DNA of 6,377 nt, taken from the NCBI GenBank assembly GCA_900765165.1, contig CAAFQR010000205.1, positions 1 through 6,377 on the forward strand. The letters run 5' to 3'. Source of the DNA: Veillonellaceae bacterium. GTDB taxonomy: Bacteria > Bacillota > Negativicutes > Veillonellales > Veillonellaceae. This document shows, one piece after another, positions 1-4,349 of the stretch. Position numbers and translations under genes: made by a program. How positions within the stretch are numbered: position 1 is the stretch's first letter; every line of letters begins with the position of its first letter. The notes under the pieces were generated by a model. The model did not search any database. It was not told the DNA's origin and was given only the letters and a program-made list of their open reading frames with translations.

Positions 1-261
1 ACTTTGCTTGCTTCGCTGCTTAGAATAATTCTGCTTACTGCCACTCTTAAAATTTTAGAACGTGGTCTTGACAAGGGGCCCATTATAGCCTATAACGTTG
101 CTTGACTGTCGCTAACGCAAGGTCTTCGCCCCGTTATAGGCGACCTCCTGTTGCGTTATGGCCAAGCATACAGCAAAAGAAAAGACGAAAACATAGCGCT
201 ACGTGCTCCGCTAGCCTGTACTTTTCGGTCGGAACATTCCAACCTAGTACAATAGCACGCC
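1..261 (+). repeat. Type B palindromic element, copy B1 (diverged, left end outside the window)
   Basis: This is the most diverged member of the palindrome family that fills the intergenic regions. The innermost stem is GCCTATAACG (88-97) with CGTTATAGGC (132-141), a perfect 10 bp closing a 34-nt loop. The loop holds the family core at 104-124. The right arm ends in the family tail CCTAGTACAATAGCACGCC (243-261), shared exactly with copy B2. By comparison with the complete copies, the left end should lie about 25 bp before the window starts. The left arm at 1-87 pairs poorly with the right arm, so this copy is degraded or rearranged on that side. No gene is supported in 1-261. Confidence 0.75.
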
Positions 262-410
262 GCGCCCAATGCCTTCCTGCTTAAAAAGGGGATGGGGCTG
301 TCTTATCGTTCGGCTAAGAACCTTGAGGCTCTAAATTCCGCTCCTCTCTCACCATTAGCATTGGGCTCGATGAATTTGATCAACGGTGATTTTACATAAG
401 TATTGCCGAT

Positions 411-694
411 GGCAGGGGCTGCCATAGTACTAGGTAGGAGTGTACTGAACCGACAGAAAGGTTTGCATAAAAGGTTGGAGTGTGTTTTGAGTTTTTTGAT
501 GGCTTAGTAAGGCTATAAAGTTACAAAAGAATGGTTACATCGAATCGAAGACCTTGCGTAAGCGACAGTCGAGAGGCGATGTAACCATTCTTTTGGCGTA
601 TAGTAAGATAAGCCGAAAAAACTCAAAACACGACAATCGTTGCAACGGTCTGTCGGTTCAGAACTCTCAATCCTAATCTATGATAGCCTCTGCC
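411..694 (-). repeat. Type A palindromic element, copy A1
   Basis: This is a 284-bp nested imperfect palindrome, the same family as the B copies but inverted. The outermost arms are GGCAGGGGCT (411-420) and AGCCTCTGCC (685-694). They continue inward through ACTGAACCGACAGA matched by TCTGTCGGTTCAG. The middle stem is GTGTTTTGAGTTTTTT (482-497) with AAAAAACTCAAAACAC (616-631), perfect over 16 bp. The innermost stem is 524-542 with 577-595, perfect over 19 bp, closing a 34-nt loop (543-576). The loop carries the core on the minus strand at 550-570. The element ends about 28 bp before the -35 box of the metQ promoter, so it is probably outside the metQ transcript. Confidence 0.9.
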
Positions 695-722
695 AACCGA
701 CAATAATTTTCAAAAAAAGCCG

Positions 723-752
723 TTGACAAATTCATCGAGTCCATGATAAAAT
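723..752 (+). promoter_or_regulatory. Sigma-70-type promoter of the first S-box metQ
   Basis: A consensus -35 TTGACA (723-728) is followed after 18 bp by TAAAAT (747-752), which matches the -10 consensus at five of six positions. The predicted start falls just before the SAM-I aptamer at 763, as expected for a riboswitch leader. The second copy has the same boxes with 17-bp spacing. Confidence 0.85.
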
Positions 753-762
753 CCATTTCATA

Positions 763-859
763 TTCATCAAGAGCAACTGAGGGATCGGCCCGAAGACGTT
801 GCAGCAACCCTCCATTCGGAAAGGTGCTAAATCCGACGAATCTCGATTCGACAGATGAT
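763..859 (+). ncRNA. SAM-I (S-box) riboswitch aptamer upstream of first metQ
   Basis: The conserved S-box blocks appear in order: TCATCAAGAG (764-773), GAGGGATCGGCCC (779-791), GCAACCC (804-810), AAGGTGCTAAATCC (821-834) and AGATGAT (853-859). P1 pairs TCATC with GATGA. P2 pairs GCAAC (773-777) with GTTGC (798-802). P4 pairs CGAATC with GATTCG (837-850). The 3' strand of P1, AGATG (853-857), can also pair with CATCT (877-881), the 5' side of the downstream terminator. The family logic is that SAM binding holds P1 closed and lets the terminator form, while low SAM frees AGATG for antitermination and metQ is transcribed. This is a standard methionine-regulon OFF switch. Confidence 0.96.
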
Positions 860-875
860 ATTACTGTGTTTGTAG

Positions 876-910
876 GCATCTCCGTCGTATCGACGAAGGT
901 GCTTTTTTTT
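876..910 (+). terminator. Riboswitch-controlled intrinsic terminator, first metQ
   Basis: GCATCTCCGTCG (876-887) pairs with CGACGAAGGTGC (891-902) around a 3-nt loop, with one wobble and one mismatch, and eight T residues follow (903-910). Its 5' strand overlaps the sequence that can pair with the P1 3' strand of the aptamer, making it the expression platform of the S-box. Confidence 0.93.
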
Positions 911-929
911 ATTGGTGTTTTTAGAGAGA

Positions 930-1017
930 GGACTTATTTGAGAGAGCTTTTTATTTCACAGAATTGAGAGATTATTTCACTTGTATTTGAGAGATATTCG
1001 TAATTGAGAAAGAGGAG
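930..1017 (+). repeat. Short degenerate TTGAGAGA repeats in the metQ leader, ending in the ribosome binding site
   Basis: TTGAGAGA occurs at 938-945, 964-971 and 987-994, with TTGAGAAA at 1004-1011. The words TATTTCAC (952-959 and 973-980) lie between them. The second metQ leader (3024-3063) begins with the same GGACTTATTTGAGAGA but keeps only two of these units, so the repeat number differs between the duplicates. The last unit runs into the purine-rich site AGAGGAGAG used by metQ. No protein is encoded here. Confidence 0.65.
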
Positions 1018-1027
1018 AGATGGGAAT

Positions 1028-1855
1028 ATGAAGTTAAAGAAGTGGATTGTAGCCGCATTGGCGATTGTGACAACAGTGGGTTTGTTAGCAGGTTGTGGTG
1101 CTGATGCTTCGAAGTCGGTGGCACCGGCTGAAAAGAATGAAATTACAGTTGGGATTAATCCTGGTTATGGGGACCAGATTATGGATGTAGTTAAGCAGGA
1201 AGCGGCTAAACAAGGCTTGAAGGTGAATGTGAAGGCGTTTAACGATTACATTACACCGAATCAGGCGTTGGCGAATGGCGATATCGATTTGAATGTGTAT
1301 CAGCATCAGCCGTTCCTCGATGCGTTTAATGCGAAGAATGGCACGAATATCGTAAGTATCGGCAAAACGTATTTGGCACCGTTGGCATTGTATTCGCACA
1401 AGTATAAGAAAGTAGCGGATATTCCGGACGGTTCGACCATTGCGATTCCCAATGACCCGACGAATGGTAGCCGTGCGTTAGAGATTTTGCAGAAGGCTAA
1501 CTTGATTAAGTTGGATCCGAAGAAAGACCCGATGAAAGTAACCGTTCAGGATATCGTGGATAATCCACATCATTTCAAAATTTCTGAGTTGGAAGCTGCA
1601 CAGTTACCGCGTTCTTTGGATGATACGGCTGCTTCCGTTATTAACGCAGGTTACGCGATTTCTATCGGCCTTAACAGTGCTCGCGATGGTTTGGCCGTGG
1701 AAGCCGATACGAGCCCGTACGTAAACATTATTGCTGCACGTGCGCAGGATAAAGACAATCCGACGTACCAGAAATTTGTGAAAATCTTCCAGTCCCAGGC
1801 TGTGAAAGACTATATCAACAAGCAGTTTGATAAAGCGTTAATACCTGTATGGTAA
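1028..1855 (+). CDS. metQ: Methionine-binding lipoprotein, MetQ/NlpA family (copy 1)
   Basis: This 275-residue protein is a substrate-binding lipoprotein for a MetNI-type methionine ABC importer, anchored on the outer face of the cytoplasmic membrane. The start is ATG 1028, with AGGAG at 1013-1017. A TTG eight codons upstream lies inside the ribosome binding region and is unlikely to be used. Residues 1-22 form a lipoprotein signal (MKLKKW, hydrophobic core, lipobox LAGC) with the lipidated Cys at 23. Family landmarks are ITVGINPGYGDQ (39-50), FNDYITP (71-77), GDIDLNVYQHQPFLDAF (84-100), IPNDPTNGSRAL (140-151), ELEAAQLPRSLDD (187-199) and SPYVN (229-233). Full-length NlpA proteins are of this size. 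The gene follows its own S-box, so expression should rise when SAM is low. No metN or metI is in the window. It is a close paralogue of the gene at 3074, differing in the first binding loop. The exact ligand (L-Met, D-Met, Met sulfoxide or a Met peptide) cannot be read from sequence. Confidence 0.96.
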   Translation: MKLKKWIVAALAIVTTVGLLAGCGADASKSVAPAEKNEITVGINPGYGDQIMDVVKQEAAKQGLKVNVKAFNDYITPNQALANGDIDLNVYQHQPFLDAFNAKNGTNIVSIGKTYLAPLALYSHKYKKVADIPDGSTIAIPNDPTNGSRALEILQKANLIKLDPKKDPMKVTVQDIVDNPHHFKISELEAAQLPRSLDDTAASVINAGYAISIGLNSARDGLAVEADTSPYVNIIAARAQDKDNPTYQKFVKIFQSQAVKDYINKQFDKALIPVW

Positions 1856-1860
1856 AATAA

Positions 1861-2155
1861 GTCGTTGGTGCGGCTTCATTGATGAAGATTGGGTATTCCG
1901 CCCGAAAGAAAGTATAAATAGAGAGTAGTGTTCACATTTTTTCGTGTGCTACTTAAGTGTGCCGAAGGTCGGCCGCAACGTTTCTCGACTGTCGCTGACG
2001 CAAGGTCATCGAAATCGTTGCGGACCGACCTTCTTGCACGTATGGCTTAATTTAGCGCCACAGAAAAAATGTGAACACAACTTGTGCCTCTACCTTTATC
2101 CTTTTCTTTCGGGCGGAACATTCCAACCTAGTACAATAGCACGCCACACCAGCGG
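1861..2155 (+). repeat. Type B palindromic element, copy B2, in the 3' region of first metQ
   Basis: This is a roughly 295-bp nested palindrome beginning 5 bp after the metQ stop. The outermost arm GTCGTTGGTGCGGC (1861-1874) mirrors the right end at 2142-2155 imperfectly, and TTCCGCCCGAAAGAAA is matched by TTTCTTTCGGGCGGAA. The middle stem is GTGTTCACATTTTTTC (1928-1943) with GAAAAAATGTGAACAC (2063-2078), perfect over 16 bp. The inner stem is 1964-1980 with 2016-2033 and one bulge. It closes a 35-nt loop with the core at 1987-2007. It lies where a terminator would be expected, but no T-run follows the inner hairpin, so it is not a classical intrinsic terminator. An ORF opening at 1944 lies wholly within the element and its tail and is not credible as a gene. 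Confidence 0.9.
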
Positions 2156-2291
2156 CTTATTATACTTTGGGGGGGCGGCTGTCTTAGCGTTCGGCTAGGA
2201 ACTTTGAGGCTCTAAATTCCGCTTTCTCCTCACCATCAGCAATGGCCCGATGCTATTTGCTAACGGCCACTTTGATAAGTACGTTGCTGTT

Positions 2292-2701
2292 GGCAGGGGC
2301 TGCCATAGTACTAGGTAGGAGTGTACTGTGCGAAAAGAACAGGCTAAGGCAAGTGGTAGTAGTATTGCCAGTTGCTGTATTTTTAGAGGTGTTTGTAGTA
2401 GCGGCGTTGGGGATGTTGACGTTGCGGTTCATGGCGAATGGTAGAAGTGTACTGAACCGACAGAAAGGATTGAGGAGTTAGTTGGAGTGTGTTTTGAGTT
2501 TTTTGAGGGCTTAGTAAGGGTATATCGTAACAAAAGGCTGACTACATTGAATCGAAGACCTTGCGTGAGCGACAGTCGAGAGGCGATGTAACCATTCTTT
2601 TGGCGTATAGTAAGATAAGTCGAAAAAACTCAAAACACGACAATTGTTGCAATGGTCTGTCGGTTCAGAACTCTCAATCCTAATCTATGATAGCCCCTGC
2701 C
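2292..2701 (-). repeat. Type A palindromic element, copy A2, with a 126-bp internal segment
   Basis: The outermost arms are GGCAGGGGCT (2292-2301) and AGCCCCTGCC (2692-2701), a perfect match. The middle stem is 2489-2504 with 2623-2638 (16 bp, perfect). The inner stem, 2531-2549 with 2584-2602, has three mismatches and two wobbles. The 34-nt loop (2550-2583) holds the core on the minus strand at 2557-2577. The element is 410 bp, exactly 126 bp longer than A1. The extra DNA is bounded by GGTAGGAGTGTACTG (2314-2328) and GGTAGAAGTGTACTG (2440-2454). A 79-codon open frame at 2242-2481 lies mostly in this element and is not credited as a gene. Confidence 0.88.
2329..2454. repeat. 126-bp segment in A2 bounded by 15-bp direct repeats, absent from A1
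   Basis: The segment sits between two copies of a 15-base word (2314-2328 and 2440-2454, one mismatch). Removing one repeat plus the intervening DNA would reproduce the A1 arrangement exactly. Part of it (about 2335-2390, starting AAGAACAGGCTAAGG) resembles 6070-6125 upstream of A3 (AAGAACAACAGCTCAAG). That favours loss from A1 by recombination between the short repeats over a fresh insertion into A2. Confidence 0.6.
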
Positions 2702-2727
2702 AACCGACAACAGTTTTCAAAAAGCCG

Positions 2728-2756
2728 TTGACAAATACATCGGACCATGCTAAAAT
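2728..2756 (+). promoter_or_regulatory. Sigma-70-type promoter of the second S-box metQ
   Basis: TTGACA (2728-2733) and TAAAAT (2751-2756) are separated by 17 bp, the optimal spacing and one base shorter than in copy 1. The box sequences are identical to those of copy 1. The aptamer starts about 10 bp downstream. Confidence 0.87.
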
Positions 2757-2766
2757 TCATTGCATA

Positions 2767-2863
2767 TTCATCAAGAGCAACTGAGGGATCGGCCCAAAGA
2801 CGTTGCAGCAACCTTCTAGTAGGAAAGGTGCTAAATCCGACGAATCGCGATTCGATAGATGAT
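2767..2863 (+). ncRNA. SAM-I (S-box) riboswitch aptamer upstream of second metQ
   Basis: The same conserved blocks as in the first copy are present: TCATCAAGAG, GAGGGATCGGCCC, GCAACC, AAGGTGCTAAATCC and AGATGAT. P2 GCAAC/GTTGC is retained. P4 (CGAATCGCGATTCG, 2841-2854) is a perfect palindrome. P3 differs from copy 1 in its loop. The P1 3' strand AGATG (2857-2861) can pair with CATCT (2884-2888) of the terminator, so this copy should also be an OFF switch that stops metQ transcription at high SAM. Confidence 0.96.
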
Positions 2864-3035
2864 ACACAGTGAGTTTAGTAAGCATCTTCGTATCGGCGAA
2901 GGTGCTTTTTTTGTTATGAGAGAGGCTTACGATTTAAATTTGTCAGAGGTGAGAGACTGGCAAATGGCGATGGTAATTTTACAAAAAGAGCATCGAGTCG
3001 GTCAGAAATTGATGAAGCGCTATGGACTTATTTGA
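2859..3035 (+). CDS. Possible 58-codon small ORF across the S-box terminator (doubtful)
   Basis: A frame opens at ATG 2859, in the P1 3' strand of the aptamer, and stays open through the terminator to TGA 3033-3035. An internal ATG at 2916, just after the T-run, would give 39 residues (MREAYDLNLSEVRDWQ, then a basic, helix-like tail ending KRYGLI). The 39-residue part looks protein-like in composition and lies mostly in leader DNA that the first metQ lacks. However, neither ATG has a recognisable ribosome binding site, and the region must also act as RNA. It could be a leader peptide, a fragment of a lost gene, or chance. I do not recognise the sequence. Confidence 0.2.
   Translation: MIHSEFSKHLRIGEGAFFVMREAYDLNLSEVRDWQMAMVILQKEHRVGQKLMKRYGLI
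2882..2912 (+). terminator. Riboswitch-controlled intrinsic terminator, second metQ
   Basis: GCATCTTCG (2882-2890) pairs with CGAAGGTGC (2897-2905), with one wobble, and seven T residues follow (2906-2912). The stem is shorter than in copy 1 (9 versus 12 positions), which could make termination or its SAM threshold differ. Confidence 0.92.
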
Positions 3036-3073
3036 GAGATTATTTCACTTTGAGAAAGAGGAGAGATGTAGGT

Positions 3074-3904
3074 ATGAAGTTGAAAAAATGGATTGTGGCC
3101 GCATTGGCCATTGTAACTACGGTGGGCGTGTTAGCAGGTTGCGGCGCCGATACTTCGAAACAGTCGGCAGCACCGGCTGAAAAGAAAGAAATTACGGTTG
3201 GCATCACGCCGGGCTCGAGCGACCAGATTATGGAAGTTGTTAAGAAGGAAGCGGCTAAGCAGGGCTTGACGGTTAATGTTAAGACGTTCAATGATTACAT
3301 TACGCCGGACCAGGCATTGGCTAGTGGCGACATTGATTTGAACATGTACCAGCATCAGCCGTTCCTCGATGCATTCAATAAAAAGAACGGCACGGATCTT
3401 GTAAGCATCGGTAAAACGTACTTAGCGCCGTTGGCGTTGTATTCTCATAAGTACAAGAAAGTAGCGGATATTCCGGATGGCTCTACGATTGCAATCCCGA
3501 ATGACCCGACGAACGGCAGCCGCGCTTTGGTATTGTTGGCTAAGGAAAACTTGATTAAGCTTGACCCGAAGAAAGACCCGTTGAAAGTGACGGTTCAGGA
3601 TATCGTGGATAATCCGAAACATTTGAAGATTACTGAATTGGAAGCTGCGCAGTTGCCGCGTTCCTTGGATGATACGGCCGCTTCTGTTATCAATGCTGGT
3701 TATGCGATTTCTGCTGGCCTCAACAGTGCTAAAGATGGCATCGCTGTTGAAGCTGACACTAGCCCGTATGTAAACATCATCGCTGCTCGTGCGAAGGACA
3801 AAGACAACCCGACATACCAGAAATTTGTGAAGATTTTCCAGTCTGAAGCCGTTAAAGATTACATCAATACGCAGTTTAAAAAAGCCTTAGTGCCGGTATG
3901 GTAA
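3074..3904 (+). CDS. metQ: Methionine-binding lipoprotein, MetQ/NlpA family (copy 2)
   Basis: This 276-residue paralogue of the gene at 1028 should have the same role as receptor for a methionine ABC importer. ATG 3074 was chosen because AGGAG lies at 3059-3063, at normal distance, and the lipoprotein signal begins there. An in-frame ATG 14 codons upstream (3032) would add an implausible charged extension. A nearer ATG (3066) is followed at once by TAG and is out of frame. The lipobox is LAGC with Cys 23. The family motifs FNDYITP, GDIDLNMYQHQPFLDAF, IPNDPTNGSRAL and ELEAAQLPRSLDD are intact. Relative to copy 1 there are about 33 substitutions and one inserted Gln after SK. The loop after the first strand reads ITPGSSDQ instead of INPGYGDQ, near where the family binds ligand, so affinity or ligand range may differ. 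The upstream S-box predicts induction at low SAM. A type B palindrome starts 12 bp after the stop. Confidence 0.96.
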   Translation: MKLKKWIVAALAIVTTVGVLAGCGADTSKQSAAPAEKKEITVGITPGSSDQIMEVVKKEAAKQGLTVNVKTFNDYITPDQALASGDIDLNMYQHQPFLDAFNKKNGTDLVSIGKTYLAPLALYSHKYKKVADIPDGSTIAIPNDPTNGSRALVLLAKENLIKLDPKKDPLKVTVQDIVDNPKHLKITELEAAQLPRSLDDTAASVINAGYAISAGLNSAKDGIAVEADTSPYVNIIAARAKDKDNPTYQKFVKIFQSEAVKDYINTQFKKALVPVW

Positions 3905-3915
3905 AATGAGATGCC

Positions 3916-4215
3916 TTGCTGTTGGGTGAGGCTACTATCGATAAAGATACAGAGACCAAACGAAAAGCACGTTAACGCGTTAGTCATGTTTCCATTTTTT
4001 CGGGAAAACTTAACTTAATACAGAAGGTCGGCTACAACGTTTCTCGACTGTCGCTTGCGCAAGGTCATCGAAATCGTTGTAGCCGACCTTCTTCCATATT
4101 ATGCTTACATTGAGCCTCTGAAAAAATGGAAACATACTTCTACGTTCCTAGTTAGCCTGTGCTTTTCGGTTGGTACACCTGTACCTAGTACGATAGCACG
4201 CCTCACCAATAGCAA
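3916..4215 (+). repeat. Type B palindromic element, copy B3, between second metQ and the M20 gene
   Basis: This is a 300-bp nested palindrome. The outermost arm TTGCTGTTGGGTGAGG (3916-3931) mirrors CCTCACCAATAGCAA (4201-4215). The middle stem ATGTTTCCATTTTTTC (3986-4001) with GAAAAAATGGAAACAT (4120-4135) is perfect over 16 bp. The inner stem 4023-4039 with 4075-4091 is perfect over 17 bp and closes a 35-nt loop with the core at 4046-4066. It is the best-paired B copy. Unlike the other gaps, no type A partner follows before the next gene. The tail after the element (TTGGGGGATGGGGATGTCTT, 4217-4236) resembles the DNA after B1 and B2. Confidence 0.92.
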
Positions 4216-4256
4216 ATTGGGGGATGGGGATGTCTTGTGGGCGGCTTGGTATGGAG

Positions 4257-4285
4257 TTCTTATGAGGCCAACTTAGTCAGATAAT
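4257..4285 (+). promoter_or_regulatory. Weak promoter candidate for the M20 gene
   Basis: GATAAT (4280-4285) is a good -10 match, with TTCTTA (4257-4262) at 17-bp spacing matching only three of six -35 positions. It is the best candidate seen in the gap between B3 and the gene. No S-box, T-box or terminator is visible between 4216 and 4349. The gene might instead be reached by read-through from metQ. Confidence 0.3.
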
Positions 4286-4349
4286 CTGGATTGATGAAAA
4301 GTTTGAGTAAAAAGAGTTAAATCTTAAAATGAGAGAAAAAGGTGATTAT

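Larger units (their letters stand above)
221..1855 (+). repeat. Tandem duplication unit, copy 1 (element tail, spacer, A element, promoter, S-box, metQ)
   Basis: The order of parts and much of the sequence here recur at about 2104-3904. A clear anchor is the spacer segment at 308-342 (starts GTTCGGCTAAGAAC), which matches 2189-2223 with two differences. The A elements, promoters, S-boxes and metQ genes follow in the same order. The encoded MetQ proteins are roughly 87-88% identical by eye, so the duplication is not recent or the copies are under diverging selection. The main length differences are a 126-bp segment inside A2 and an extra leader segment before the second metQ. Confidence 0.85.
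2104..3904 (+). repeat. Tandem duplication unit, copy 2
   Basis: This is the second copy of the unit at 221-1855, with the same order of element tail, spacer, A element, promoter, S-box, terminator and metQ. It is longer because A2 contains a 126-bp segment missing from A1 and because the leader after the terminator carries about 90 bp not present in copy 1. The right arms of A1 and A2 are nearly identical while the left arms differ more, suggesting partial homogenisation after duplication. Confidence 0.85.

Noticed and set aside
102..284. 60-codon open frame on + at the left end
   Set aside because: It lies almost entirely in palindrome B1 and its tail, has no ribosome binding site and no protein-like features beyond repeat-derived words.
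478..634. Reading the A element hairpins as intrinsic terminators
   Set aside because: The T-runs lie within the stem arms rather than after a hairpin, and A-runs follow the inner hairpin. This does not match the intrinsic terminator layout.
673..967. Open frames on both strands over the first S-box
   Set aside because: They overlap the riboswitch aptamer and terminator, whose RNA features explain the sequence. Neither frame shows a ribosome binding site or recognisable family.
2242..2481. 79-codon open frame on + with hydrophobic stretches
   Set aside because: It spans the spacer and left arm of A2. The equivalent region near A1 has a stop in this stretch, no ribosome binding site precedes the ATG, and the hydrophobicity follows from GT-rich DNA. 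Kept only as part of a low-interest finding.
1861..2701. Insertion sequence with terminal inverted repeats formed by B2 and A2
   Set aside because: No transposase frame exists between or within the elements and no clear target duplication was found. A non-autonomous element remains possible but is not shown.
3066..3071. ATG-TAG start-stop immediately before the second metQ
   Set aside because: It is only two bases after the AGGAG, too close for initiation, and copy 1 does not keep the same arrangement.
4055..4276. 73-codon open frame on + between metQ and the M20 gene
   Set aside because: It starts inside the loop core of B3 and runs through its right arm, with no ribosome binding site. Its shared words with other copies come from the repeat itself.
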